64,000 nt of DNA, taken from NCBI RefSeq assembly GCF_021390495.1, contig NZ_JAJEJP010000001.1:1426001-1490000 (forward strand), given 5' to 3'. The notes beneath the pieces were generated by a model. That model was not told where the DNA came from. It saw only the letters and a program-made list of their open reading frames with translations, and ran no database searches. Below are positions 1-8,618 of the stretch, piece after piece. The translations under genes were made by a program, and so were the position numbers. The DNA is from Paraburkholderia sp. ZP32-5 (GTDB lineage Bacteria > Pseudomonadota > Gammaproteobacteria > Burkholderiales > Burkholderiaceae). How positions within the stretch are numbered: the first letter of the stretch is position 1; every line of letters starts with the position of its first letter.

Positions 1-3000
1 ATCTGCAAGGACTGCCCGATTGCGTGCTGCTGCTCGTGCCGCAACGCACGGCGACGCTGTCGCACACGCTGCGTTGCGCGCATTGGCTGGCGTCGTTCGC
101 GGCGCGGCGTGCATGGATCGCGCTCGAGCTCTGGCAAACCGGCAGCGACGATCTTCAGATCGACGCGTTGCGACTGCTTTCCAAAGAGAGCGGTTTGCCG
201 CTCGTCGCAGCGGGAGGCGCGCTGATGCACACGCGCTCGCGCAAGCCGCTGCAGGATACGCTGACCTCGATCGGTCTCGGCACGCCGCTATCGGCCTGCG
301 GCTATGCGCTGGAGGCCAATGCGGAGCGGCATCTGCGCACGCGTGTGCGGCTGGGCAAGCTGTATCCGAGTGATACGCTCGAAGAGACGCTGCGCATCGC
401 CGCGTTATGCCGCTTCTCGCTCGATGAGCTGCAATACGAATACCCGGAGGAACTGGTACCCCGGGGCGAGTCGCCGCCGAGCTATCTGCGCAAGCTGGTC
501 ATGGCCGGCGCGATGGAGCGCTGGCCGGGCGGCCTCGACCTGAAGCGGATCCAGCAGATCGAGAAAGAGCTGAACCTGATCGCCGATCTGAAATACGAAA
601 AATATTTTCTGACGGTGCACGATATCGTGAGTTTCGCGCGCTCCAGAAACATCCTGTGTCAGGGGCGAGGGTCGGCGGCGAATTCGATCGTGTGCTACTG
701 CCTGCATGTGACGGAAATCGATCCGGTCAGCATGAACATGCTGATCGAGCGATTCATCTCGCGCGCCCGCAACGAGCCGCCCGATATCGACGTCGACTTC
801 GAGCATCAACGGCGCGAAGAGGTGATCCAGTACATCTATGCGAAGTACGGTCGTCATCGCGCGGCGCTGACGGCATCGCTGATCACCTATCGCGCGCGCA
901 GCGCGCTGAAAGACGTCGGCAAGGCGCTGGGTCTCGAAGCGTCGCTGATCGAGCGGATCAGCAAGTCGCAGCAATGGTGGGATGGGCCCGACGCGGTGGC
1001 TGCCTATCTGGCCGAAGCAGGCTTCGATGCGAGCTCGCATATCACGCAGAATCTGATCCGGCTCACCAGGGAGCTGCGCAATTTTCCGCGGCATCTGTCG
1101 CAACATGTCGGTGGCTTCGTGATCGCGAAGGATCGATTGTCGCGGCTCGTGCCGATCGAAAACGCGTCGATGAAGGACCGCAGCGTGATCGAGTGGGACA
1201 AGGACGATATCGACGCGCTCAAGCTGCTGAAAGTCGACGTACTTGCGCTCGGCATGCTGTCGGCGATTCGTCGCGCGCTCGAGTTCGTCGCGTTGCGTCG
1301 CGGTTTTCCGCGGTTCCGGATGCAGGACATCCCGCGCGAGGATCGTGGCGTCTACGAGATGTGCGGCCATGCGGACACGATCGGCGTGTTCCAGATCGAA
1401 TCGCGCGCGCAGCAAAGCATGCTGCCGCGTCTGAAGCCGAGCGAGTACTACGACCTTGTGATCGAAGTGGCGATCGTGCGGCCGGGGCCGATTCAGGGTG
1501 GCATGGTGCATCCGTATCTGCGCCGCAAACAGAAGCTCGAACCGATCGATTACGCGAAGGAAGAATTGCGGCCAGTGCTTGAACGCACGCTCGGTGTGCC
1601 GATTTTCCAGGAGCAGGTCATGCATCTGGCGATGGTCGCGGCGGAATATACGGGCGAGCAGGCCGACGAGCTCAGGCGCGCGATGGCCGCCTGGCGGCGC
1701 AAAGGCAATCTCTCGAAGTATCAGAAGGATCTGACCGATCGGATGCTGGCGCGTGGCTATGAGCAGTCGTTTATCGACCGCATCTGCAAACAGATCGAAG
1801 GCTTCGGCGAATACGGTTTTCCCGAAAGTCACGCGGCGAGCTTCGCGTTGCTGGTCTATCTGAGCGCGTGGCTGAAGCGTTATGAGCCGGCCGCTTTTCT
1901 GGTGGGTTTGCTGAACAGCCAGCCGCTGGGTTTTTATTCACCGTCGCAACTGGTGCAGGACGCGAAGCGTCATGGCGTCAAGATACGGCCGCCCGATGTC
2001 AGCGTGAGCGACTGGGAGTCGACCTTCGAGCGGCGCGATGCCGAAGGACAGCGAATCGTGGCGGACGAGACCCGGCTGCGTCGTCAGTACGCGGTGCTGT
2101 CCGCGCAGCAACTGCGCAATCTGTCCTTACCGCATCTGAAAGCGAGCCGGACGGTCCGGCTCGCCGCGCGGCGCCGGACCGCGCGCATATTCCAGCCGTC
2201 GGCTACCTATGGCGCGCGCGGGCCGGCGGTGCGCATTGGTCTGCACCTGATCAAGGGGCTCGCGCAGGAGGCCGCCGAGCGCATCATGACGGCCCGCCGC
2301 GCCGCGCCGTTTGCGGCCGTCGACGATCTCGCGCGTCGCGCGGCCTTGACGCGGCGCGATCTCGAGGCGCTGGCCGCGGCGAATGCGCTGGCCAGCATCG
2401 CGGGTCATCGGCGCGAGGCGTGGTGGGCCGTGACCGCGCAGCACACGGTACCGAAGCTGCTGCGCGATGCGCCGATTGCCGAAGCGTCGCTCGCGCTGCC
2501 GCCGGCCAGCGAGCATCGTGAGATCGTCGACGACTACGCGAGTCTCGGTCTCACGCTCAATCGTCACCCTCTCGCGCTGTTGCGCGCGCGTCTCGCGAAG
2601 CAGCGTTTTCGCACGGCAGCCGAGCTCGCCACCTGCGGACATGGCACGCTCGCGCGCGCGTGCGGCATCGTCACAGTGCGACAGCGGCCGGGCACGGCGA
2701 ACGGTACCGTATTCGTTTCCATCGAGGATGAAACCGGCTCGGTCAATGTGATTGTCTGGCCGTCGCTGGTGGAAAAGCAGCGCAAGGCGTTGCTGGGTTC
2801 ATCGCTGCTGGCGGTCTATGGCGTCTTGCAGCGCGACGACGGTGTGACGACGGGGGGTGACAGGGCAGACATCACGCGTCATGCGAACGAGGCTCGGGAG
2901 GCTGAGCGGCGCGGTGGCGCAAAGCAGAAAAGCCGCCACACGCAGAAGGGCGAGGTGGTTCATCTCGTCGCTCATCGTCTCGAGGATTACAGCGCATGGC

Positions 3001-3038
3001 TCGGGGAACTAGCTACGACGAGCCGGGATTTTCATTAA
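1..3038 (+). CDS. dnaE2: Error-prone DNA polymerase ImuC/DnaE2 (5' end outside window)
   Basis: This is a C-family polymerase alpha subunit that works with ImuA and ImuB in SOS-induced translesion synthesis. The frame is already open at base 3, so the N-terminal part of the PHP domain and the true start lie upstream; a GTG at 24 is only an internal codon. Visible are the palm motif PDIDVDFE (nt 780-803), the DnaE2-typical segment FGEYGFPESHAASFALL near nt 1805-1855, and a C-terminal OB-fold starting near nt 2660 (ACGIVTVRQRPGTANGTVFV). The end, LEDYSAWLG then TAA, is typical for the family. About 1011 residues are present; the family usually has 1030-1100, so roughly the first 50-100 are missing. 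imuA and imuB are expected just upstream. Family assignment is firm. Confidence 0.93.
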   Translation, partial: LQGLPDCVLLLVPQRTATLSHTLRCAHWLASFAARRAWIALELWQTGSDDLQIDALRLLSKESGLPLVAAGGALMHTRSRKPLQDTLTSIGLGTPLSACGYALEANAERHLRTRVRLGKLYPSDTLEETLRIAALCRFSLDELQYEYPEELVPRGESPPSYLRKLVMAGAMERWPGGLDLKRIQQIEKELNLIADLKYEKYFLTVHDIVSFARSRNILCQGRGSAANSIVCYCLHVTEIDPVSMNMLIERFISRARNEPPDIDVDFEHQRREEVIQYIYAKYGRHRAALTASLITYRARSALKDVGKALGLEASLIERISKSQQWWDGPDAVAAYLAEAGFDASSHITQNLIRLTRELRNFPRHLSQHVGGFVIAKDRLSRLVPIENASMKDRSVIEWDKDDIDALKLLKVDVLALGMLSAIRRALEFVALRRGFPRFRMQDIPREDRGVYEMCGHADTIGVFQIESRAQQSMLPRLKPSEYYDLVIEVAIVRPGPIQGGMVHPYLRRKQKLEPIDYAKEELRPVLERTLGVPIFQEQVMHLAMVAAEYTGEQADELRRAMAAWRRKGNLSKYQKDLTDRMLARGYEQSFIDRICKQIEGFGEYGFPESHAASFALLVYLSAWLKRYEPAAFLVGLLNSQPLGFYSPSQLVQDAKRHGVKIRPPDVSVSDWESTFERRDAEGQRIVADETRLRRQYAVLSAQQLRNLSLPHLKASRTVRLAARRRTARIFQPSATYGARGPAVRIGLHLIKGLAQEAAERIMTARRAAPFAAVDDLARRAALTRRDLEALAAANALASIAGHRREAWWAVTAQHTVPKLLRDAPIAEASLALPPASEHREIVDDYASLGLTLNRHPLALLRARLAKQRFRTAAELATCGHGTLARACGIVTVRQRPGTANGTVFVSIEDETGSVNVIVWPSLVEKQRKALLGSSLLAVYGVLQRDDGVTTGGDRADITRHANEAREAERRGGAKQKSRHTQKGEVVHLVAHRLEDYSAWLGELATTSRDFH

Positions 3039-3216
3039 CCGGCGCAGGCTGGCTCCGCTGTACGCGATCGATACGGGCTTGCGTTGCTCGTGCAAGCTCG
3101 CCGCGGATCATCTCGCTACGAAAATGCAGCAATGGCAGGCGAATCGCCATCTATGCCAATCGACTTCGAGCGTTTTCAGGCAGCATGAAACCTGGTGCGG
3201 GGCCCGCGCTCAGGGC

Positions 3217-4140
3217 TCAAGCCGCCGATGAATCGCCTCGCCACGGAAACGCGGTCAGCACCTCGCGGATCGCCGCGTCAAACGGAGTACGCCGTCCGAT
3301 CCCCAACGCCTCCAGACGGCTTGACGCCAGATGGCAGTTGTGCGGGCGAGGCGTCGCATCGATTGGCGTGCGCTGCGGCGTCAGATGTGCATCGAGTTGC
3401 AGCGCTTCGGCGAGACGCACGGCAATCTCGTACTTGGTCATCGGTTCGTCGCCCGACCATTGGACGATGCCGGAGATCGTTTCGCCGTTCGCATGCCATT
3501 CGAGCATTTGCCGGATCACGAATGCGACATCCGGCGTGTAAGTCGGATAGCGAATCGCCCATGCGTCCATCGTGGCGGGCTGACCATTGGGGGCGGCCGA
3601 TGCGGCGATCGCCGGCACGAGACTCGTCACCGCCGATTCCGACCAACTGACGATCGGCCCATACAGAAGCGGCAAACGCAGTACGCAGCCGCGTTCGGCC
3701 GTTTCGCTCAGCGCCCGCTCTCCGTCGAGCTTGCTGTGGCCGTACGCGTTGAGCGGCGCGGGCGCGCTGTCGTGGCGATAGGGCGGATGGGTGCCGTCGA
3801 ACACGTAGTCGGTCGACAGCGACAGGGTCCACGCGCCGCAGTGGTTCGCCGCCGCGGCAATGGTGCGCACGGCATCGACGTTCAGCGCGCGGGCCAGCGC
3901 CGGATCGTGTTCGCAGACATCAGGGCGGCGCTCCGCCGCGGCAATCACCACTGCATGCGGCGCCACGCGATCGATGAACTGTCTGACGGCCTGCCCGTCT
4001 CGAATGTCTAGCGTGACGCTTTCCGGTGATGGCCGGCTGAACGAGGTCGAGAAGATTTGCCAGCCGGTCTCGCGCGCCAGTTCGTCGACCAGCGCGCGGC
4101 CGAGCAGCCCTGAGCCACCGATGACGGCAACCTTGAACAT
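3217..4140 (-). CDS. RmlD-like NAD(P)-dependent sugar-nucleotide reductase
   Basis: This 307-residue extended short-chain dehydrogenase resembles RmlD (dTDP-4-dehydrorhamnose reductase) and its paralogue MAT2B. It has an N-terminal Rossmann motif GGSGLLG (residues 8-14), the STDYVFDG segment (109-116) and the YGHSK catalytic Tyr-Lys pair (Tyr133, Lys137). The ATG at 4140 is chosen because it sits directly before the beta strand FKVAVIGG; longer upstream readings cover the copper chaperone gene. No other rhamnose genes are nearby, so a role in dTDP-rhamnose synthesis is not supported by context. It lies 14 bp downstream of the copZ-like gene in the same direction and may share its transcript. 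The substrate is unknown. Confidence 0.85.
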   Translation of the reverse strand: MFKVAVIGGSGLLGRALVDELARETGWQIFSTSFSRPSPESVTLDIRDGQAVRQFIDRVAPHAVVIAAAERRPDVCEHDPALARALNVDAVRTIAAAANHCGAWTLSLSTDYVFDGTHPPYRHDSAPAPLNAYGHSKLDGERALSETAERGCVLRLPLLYGPIVSWSESAVTSLVPAIAASAAPNGQPATMDAWAIRYPTYTPDVAFVIRQMLEWHANGETISGIVQWSGDEPMTKYEIAVRLAEALQLDAHLTPQRTPIDATPRPHNCHLASSRLEALGIGRRTPFDAAIREVLTAFPWRGDSSAA

Positions 4141-4154
4141 GATCGTCGCCCCGT

Positions 4155-4370
4155 TTAGCTGACCGACGTGACCGCAGAAGTGACCGTGTAGCCGGCTTCG
4201 TCGATTGCAGCCTTCAGCGCGTCGACGGACTGCGCCGAATCCACCACGACGCGGCCCGCCGCGAGATCCACCTGAACCCGCGCGGCGGCGTCGTGTTCGC
4301 GAATCGCGTTCGTCACAGCCGCGACACAATGCTGGCAGCTCATACCTTCTACGTGGAGTTCGATCGTCAT
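4155..4370 (-). CDS. copZ: CopZ-like copper chaperone (HMA domain)
   Basis: This 71-residue protein is a single heavy-metal-associated domain with the Cu(I)-binding motif GMSCQHC (Cys12, Cys15). Such proteins buffer cytosolic copper and pass it to exporters or regulators. The gene is divergent from a CueR-type regulator, and the MerR-type operator lies between them, which supports copper control. No P-type ATPase gene is next to it, so the export partner must be elsewhere. The name copZ is functional shorthand; the metal is inferred from the motif and the regulator. Confidence 0.88.
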   Translation of the reverse strand: MTIELHVEGMSCQHCVAAVTNAIREHDAAARVQVDLAAGRVVVDSAQSVDALKAAIDEAGYTVTSAVTSVS

Positions 4371-4438
4371 TGCAGACCTCGGTGGAATCAGTTGGCGGAT
4401 AGTTGAATTATGCCTGCCGATCCGTATTTAGGCGGCTG

Positions 4439-4459
4439 ACCTTCCAATCATGGGAAGGT
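4439..4459. promoter_or_regulatory. CueR-type operator with 19-bp promoter spacer
   Basis: A perfect 7-7-7 dyad, ACCTTCC-AATCATG-GGAAGGT, lies between copZ and cueR. On the plus strand it sits between a -35-like CTGACC (4436-4441) and a -10-like TACGAT (4461-4466) separated by 19 bp. That over-long spacer is the hallmark of MerR-family activated promoters, and the dyad matches the CueR consensus. The promoter reads toward cueR. Whether copZ uses the same operator from the other strand cannot be seen. Confidence 0.85.
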
Positions 4460-4493
4460 GTACGATCGACTCAAATCCTGAGAGGAAACGATC

Positions 4494-4916
4494 ATGAATA
4501 TTGGCGAAGCGGCCCGCGCGTCGGGCGTCACGGCGAAGATGATCCGCTATTACGAAAGCGTCGGTCTGCTGACGGCGAAGGCGCGTACGAGCGCCGGTTA
4601 TCGCGTATACGGCCCACAGGAAGTGCATTCGCTGCGTTTCATCCGGCAGGCGCGCCGGCTTGGCTTTCTGGTCGAGGATATCCGGCGGTTGCTGGCGCTA
4701 TGGAACGATCGCTCGCGCGCGAGCGCCGAAGTCAAGCGGATCGCGCTCGAGCATGTCGCGGAACTCGATCGCCGCATTACTGAACTGACTGACATGCGCG
4801 ACACGCTTGCACATCTCGCCGATCACTGCCACGGCGACGACCGGCCCGATTGCCCGATCATCGAGCGGCTTGCCGATACGGACCTGGTTTCAGGGCAGGG
4901 TTGTCATCCGCTTTGA
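4494..4916 (+). CDS. cueR: CueR-type Cu(I)-responsive MerR regulator
   Basis: This 140-residue MerR-family activator has the N-terminal winged helix (MNIGEAARASGVTAKMIRYY), a dimerisation helix and a C-terminal metal loop CHGDDRPDC. The loop is C-x7-C (Cys112 and Cys120), the spacing and numbering typical of CueR for monovalent copper, silver or gold. It is transcribed from the 19-bp-spacer promoter just upstream and is divergent from the copZ-like chaperone. An AGAGGAAACG ribosome site precedes the ATG. Autoregulation is likely from the operator position. Confidence 0.93.
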   Translation: MNIGEAARASGVTAKMIRYYESVGLLTAKARTSAGYRVYGPQEVHSLRFIRQARRLGFLVEDIRRLLALWNDRSRASAEVKRIALEHVAELDRRITELTDMRDTLAHLADHCHGDDRPDCPIIERLADTDLVSGQGCHPL

Positions 4917-5219
4917 CCTTGAGCAACGCTCGGAGGCGAGTCGACTTTGAATTGCTTGCGACCCGTTCAAGCGCTTTGCACATTAATGGTGCGCGAATTG
5001 ACGGCGAGAATTGGGGGTGCGACTTCGACAGCGATAAATCTCAATAAAATCAGACATATTCATGCACATTGTCTGTGCATTATTCCAAAATGGAATGCGC
5101 ATCATGCGGGCATTTCACTGGTCAGGTTGCACTATCGGGCTATAATTCGGGTTAACCCTTTTACGGGAAATCCCTGATGTCCGATCACCGGGGATTCGAT
5201 CTGATCCTTGGAGAACGTC
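4917..5219. other. AT-rich regulatory region before the DUF3563 gene
   Basis: No gene is seen here. The region holds two short dyads: ATGCACA-TTGTC-TGTGCAT (5062-5080) and TTCCA-AAA-TGGAA (5083-5095). A TATAAT hexamer lies at 5141-5146, a plausible -10 box, although I find no convincing -35 at 17 bp. A ribosome site, TTGGAGAA, ends near 5215. The dyads could be regulator sites for the small gene downstream. Confidence 0.45.
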
Positions 5220-5366
5220 ATGTTTGCATACTTTCTTGAAACGCTGAGCACCTGGTTCGAAACCGCCGAACGTGACCGCCGCGAAGCCTACCTCGCATCG
5301 TCGTCGGATATCGTCCAGCTTGAACAGCGTATCCGCTCGCTCGAAACCAACGGTTATTCGCTGTAA
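5220..5366 (+). CDS. DUF3563 family small protein
   Basis: This 48-residue protein starts MFAYFLETLSTWF and ends RIRSLETNGYSL. It matches the DUF3563 family, which is common in Burkholderiaceae and has no known function. It is predicted to be mostly one amphipathic helix, rich in Glu and Arg after an aromatic start. The start is supported by TTGGAGAA a few bases upstream and by a strong -10-like TATAAT about 75 bp before. A hairpin terminator follows 60 bp after the stop, so it is probably a monocistronic unit. Confidence 0.8.
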   Translation: MFAYFLETLSTWFETAERDRREAYLASSSDIVQLEQRIRSLETNGYSL

Positions 5367-5425
5367 GTCTCAACCTCTGGTTTGACCGGGCGTGCGTAAT
5401 TTGCGCGACCATTGCAGTAAAGCGT

Positions 5426-5450
5426 AAGCCCCGTCGAAACGGGGCTTTGT
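5426..5450 (+). terminator. Rho-independent terminator after the DUF3563 gene
   Basis: The stem AAGCCCCG pairs with CGGGGCTT around a TCGAAA loop, followed by a short T run. It lies 60 bp after the DUF3563 stop. Confidence 0.8.
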
Positions 5451-5613
5451 CGTATCTGGAGCCTGAAATTTCCGCTGCCGGTCGCGGTTCTCGAACCGCC
5501 GTCGCATGGAAGCTGGTGATGGCGAATATCGACTAGCTTCGTAATTCAGACCGAGGTAAGGTAAGACGTTTTCGCGCAAGCCGGGACTACATTCATAACC
5601 GACCAGGCCGCCC

Positions 5614-5967
5614 ATGTCCTCCGTCCGCTCGCTCCAATCATTCCAATCCGCGCTGACCATGGCCGCCGTGGTGGCGTTGACAACCATCTGTGCCGTTCCC
5701 GGTGCGTTCGCGGTATCCGATAGCGCGCGCAGGCCGGTGATTCTCGATACGCTGGGTGGTATCAACGACGGTCAAAGCGGTACGGTGCTGCTTAGCGCGC
5801 CTCCCGTGACACAACCGATCGTCGCTGCGCCGTCCCCCGCGGCGCCCGCCGAGTTGCCGCAGGAATCGTCGCCGCCGTTCGTTGTTGCGCCGTATATCCA
5901 GTTGCCGGTGGGCGGTAGCACGCCAGTGCGTCCATCGCCGCCTCGCCCGTTGCCCGCTCCTCGATAG
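5614..5967 (+). CDS. Small exported Pro-rich protein, unknown function
   Basis: This 117-residue protein has a probable signal peptide (hydrophobic segment LTMAAVVALTTICAVPGAFA, cleavage after about residue 33). The mature part is short and rich in Pro, Ala and Val, ending PPRPLPAPR. No catalytic motif is visible. It could be a periplasmic linker-like or cell-wall-associated protein. Codon use is like the neighbours, with strong G/C third positions, which favours a real gene. The start is not certain because no strong ribosome site precedes it. I do not recognise the family. Confidence 0.55.
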   Translation: MSSVRSLQSFQSALTMAAVVALTTICAVPGAFAVSDSARRPVILDTLGGINDGQSGTVLLSAPPVTQPIVAAPSPAAPAELPQESSPPFVVAPYIQLPVGGSTPVRPSPPRPLPAPR

Positions 5968-6405
5968 GCTTGTAAAGCCGTAAAAAAAAGTCCGGCGACG
6001 GGTCTTGTCTCCGATTTGCTTCTTTCGGGGCATCGCGTTGCGATGGGGTTTTCCGCGTCATTGAACAGTCGGTTGCCGATGCACTGTGGTGCGCGGTCGC
6101 AAGGGGTGTCTGGCCGAAGCGTTCCTGCAATGCGAGCCTGCCGGGATCGGCTGAGAGGTTCCTGCCAACTCGTTTTCCTTCCGTCATGTCGTGACGTACT
6201 GAGCCTTCTCCCGCTGTGCGGAGCGCGCGGTCGCACGTATTGCCCACGCGCGGGCGCGCGTTCGCGACGTCGCATTGGGGTTTGGGCGCATGGCGTACAC
6301 GAAACCGTCCGACGACAATCGTTTCGCGCTGCGCCGTCTCGAGCCCACAACGTGGCACGCGCGCGTCAATGCTTCGATCGGCAAACAGAACAAGGAGACA
6401 TCGAC
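5968..6405. other. Intergenic region before the binding-protein gene
   Basis: This 438-bp stretch has no gene I can support. An open frame runs through it into the binding-protein gene, but the signal peptide begins at 6406, so the upstream part is not coding. A ribosome site AAGGAGAC lies at about 6391-6398. A segment at 6101-6160 resembles the first half of a TPP riboswitch but lacks the second half (see rejected items). Confidence 0.5.
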
Positions 6406-7446
6406 ATGCCAATTCACTGGATGCAGCGTGCCACGCGCGCCTGCGTAATGCTGTTTGCGCTTGCCGTGCTGCCCGGCGCGGCGTTCGCGAAGGACACCCC
6501 CGAAAAGCCGACGCTGACGATGGCCGTCGGTGGTTTGCCCGGTCTTTACTATTTGCCGGTGCTTGCCGCGCAACAGCTTGGCTACTTCAAGGATGAAGGC
6601 CTGAATGTCACGCTCGCGGATTTCGCGGGCGGTTCGAAGGCGCTCGAAGCAGTGGTGGGCGGCAGCGCCGACGTCGGCGCGGGCGCCTTCGAGCACACGC
6701 TGTTCATGCAGGCGAAGGGGCAGCACTATCGTGCGTTCGCGTTGATGGGCCGCGCGCCGCAGATCGTTATTGCCGTCGTGACATCGAAGGCCGATCAGAT
6801 CAAGTCGCTCGCGGATTTCAAGGGCGCGAAGGTCGGCGTGAGCGCGCCGGGTTCGTCGACGGATCTCGTGTTGACGGTGGCCTTGCGCAAGGCCGGCGTG
6901 CAACGCAGCGACATTTCAGCGATCGGCGTCGGCAGCGGCGCGACTGTGTTGGCCGCGGTGAGCAACGGACAGATCGACGCGCTTTCCAACGTCGATCCGA
7001 TGATGACCAAGCTCACGCGCAGCGGCGCGATCAAGGTGCTGGTCGATACGCGCACGGTGAAGGGCACGAAGGACGTGTTCGGCGGCACGATGCCCGCGGC
7101 GACGCTCTACGCGCCGGAGACTTTCATCCAGAAAAATCCGAAGACAACACAGGCGCTGACCAATGCGATCGTGCGCGCGAACCGCTGGCTGCAAACCGCG
7201 AGCGACGCCGATGTGCTGAAGATGGTGCCGCAGGCCTATCTGCTGGGCGACCCGACGCTCTATATCGAGGCTTTTCACAACGTGCGCGACGCGTATTCGC
7301 CGGACGGCCTGATGCCCGCGGACGGCCCGGCGACTTCGTTGCGCGCGCTGTCGTCGTTCGATAACCGGCTCGACCCGAAGAAGATCGATCTGAGCGCGAC
7401 CTACACCAACGATTTCGCGATCAAGGCAGCCGCGCAGCTGAAGTGA
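6406..7446 (+). CDS. ABC-type periplasmic binding protein, NMT1/THI5/SsuA-like
   Basis: This 346-residue protein has a signal peptide ending GAAFA (residue 27), then an NMT1/THI5-like fold starting LTMAVGGLPGLYYLPVLAAQQLGYF. That sequence is typical of substrate-binding proteins for sulfonates, nitrate, taurine or pyrimidine precursors. The ATG at 6406 is chosen for its AAGGAGAC ribosome site and the signal peptide. No permease or ATPase gene is adjacent, so it is an orphan binding protein in this window and its ligand cannot be told. Confidence 0.85.
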   Translation: MPIHWMQRATRACVMLFALAVLPGAAFAKDTPEKPTLTMAVGGLPGLYYLPVLAAQQLGYFKDEGLNVTLADFAGGSKALEAVVGGSADVGAGAFEHTLFMQAKGQHYRAFALMGRAPQIVIAVVTSKADQIKSLADFKGAKVGVSAPGSSTDLVLTVALRKAGVQRSDISAIGVGSGATVLAAVSNGQIDALSNVDPMMTKLTRSGAIKVLVDTRTVKGTKDVFGGTMPAATLYAPETFIQKNPKTTQALTNAIVRANRWLQTASDADVLKMVPQAYLLGDPTLYIEAFHNVRDAYSPDGLMPADGPATSLRALSSFDNRLDPKKIDLSATYTNDFAIKAAAQLK

Positions 7447-7656
7447 GCGGGGCGGGTTATCCGGTTGCGCGTGGTGCGGGCATCCGCGGACTCACGCGGG
7501 ATGCATGGGAATACAGGCGCAACCGGTACAGAATCGCTTTGATAAGACGCGGCACGATACTGCGTAGGACAGCGCGGCTTCAGTGCCGCGCGGCGCATTG
7601 CCAACCTGAGCGCTCTGCGTCAACGCTCAGGCGCGTTTCACGCGCAAACACCGCAT

Positions 7657-8502
7657 TCAATTGCCGCGATATTCGACCTTGAACGTCGCTGCCTTGTCTT
7701 CGCCAAGCAGCTCGACGAGCCAAGGCATCTGATCCTTCAGCATCTTCGCGAGCGTGTACGGCGGATTCAGAATGAACATGCCGCTGCCGAAAAGTCCAAA
7801 ACCGTCGGCCGGCGGATTGCTGACAGTCAGGCTGACGTGCAGCCAGTTGTCTTTTTGCAGCTGCTTCAGCTGATCCGGGAAACGCTGCGATTCGGGACGC
7901 TTGACCTGCGGATACCAGACCGCATACGTGCCGGTCGGAAAGCGCTTCAGGCTTTCCTCGACGCAGCGCAGCGTGCGCGTGTAGTCGCGCTTGTCTTCAT
8001 ACGACGGGTCGAGCAGCACCAGCGCCCGGCGCGGCGCCGGTGGCAACAGCGCGAGGATGCCGTCGAAACCATCGCCCGCGTAAAGCATCGCGCGGCGCCC
8101 CGCGTCGCGGAAATTGTGCCGCAGCACGTCGATTTCGGTGGTGTGCAGTTCGAACAGACGCATGCGGTCCTGTTCGCGCAGTTGCCGCCACGCGATATAC
8201 GGCGAGCCGGGATAAAAGCGCAGTTGGCCATCGGCGTTGAGCGCGCTGACTTCATCGACGTATTCGGCGAAGAGCGATGGCAGGTCGTTGCGTTCCCACA
8301 ATTTGGCAATGCCTGTCTCGAATTCGCCGGTCTTGGTCGCGTAGCCTTCTTTCAGCGAATAAACGCCGGCGCCCGCATGCGTGTCGATATACCAGTAGGC
8401 TTTGTCCTTCTGGCCGAGATAGCGCAATAGCTGCAACACGACGGTGTGTTTCAGAACATCGGCGTGATTGCCGGCATGAAAGGCGTGGCGGTAGCTGAGC
8501 AT
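7657..8502 (-). CDS. rlmJ: 23S rRNA (adenine(2030)-N6)-methyltransferase RlmJ
   Basis: This 281-residue methyltransferase begins with the very characteristic MLSYRHAFHAGNHADVLKH, so the ATG at 8502 is well supported. It contains YIDTHAGAGVYSL (the SAM-binding region) and the catalytic segment LLDPSYE, where the family usually has DPPYE, a Pro-to-Ser variation. It methylates A2030 in 23S rRNA. It stands alone between a convergent binding-protein gene and an aldo/keto reductase gene read in the same direction. Confidence 0.93.
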   Translation of the reverse strand: MLSYRHAFHAGNHADVLKHTVVLQLLRYLGQKDKAYWYIDTHAGAGVYSLKEGYATKTGEFETGIAKLWERNDLPSLFAEYVDEVSALNADGQLRFYPGSPYIAWRQLREQDRMRLFELHTTEIDVLRHNFRDAGRRAMLYAGDGFDGILALLPPAPRRALVLLDPSYEDKRDYTRTLRCVEESLKRFPTGTYAVWYPQVKRPESQRFPDQLKQLQKDNWLHVSLTVSNPPADGFGLFGSGMFILNPPYTLAKMLKDQMPWLVELLGEDKAATFKVEYRGN

Positions 8503-8618
8503 GATGAGAAGAGGCTGGAAAGAGCGCAGGCTGGCCCGGGGACTACGGTGCGCGGCCGCGTATTGTACGCGACCCCGCACCGCCGGCTATCTGCCCGGTT
8601 ATCAGCGGGGCTGTGCGC

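Noticed and set aside
405..1832. Long minus-strand frame opposite dnaE2
   Set aside because: It is a shadow of the dnaE2 codons in high-GC DNA; the product is His/Arg/Asp-rich with no family signature.
6101..6160. TPP-riboswitch-like segment (AGGGGTG ... CGGCTGAGAGG) before the NMT1/THI5-like gene
   Set aside because: A first-half stem (GCCGA with TCGGC) and CTGAGA are present, but the required second half (ACC...GAACCTGAT...GGTAAT...GTAGGG) is absent, and the segment lies about 250 bp before the start.
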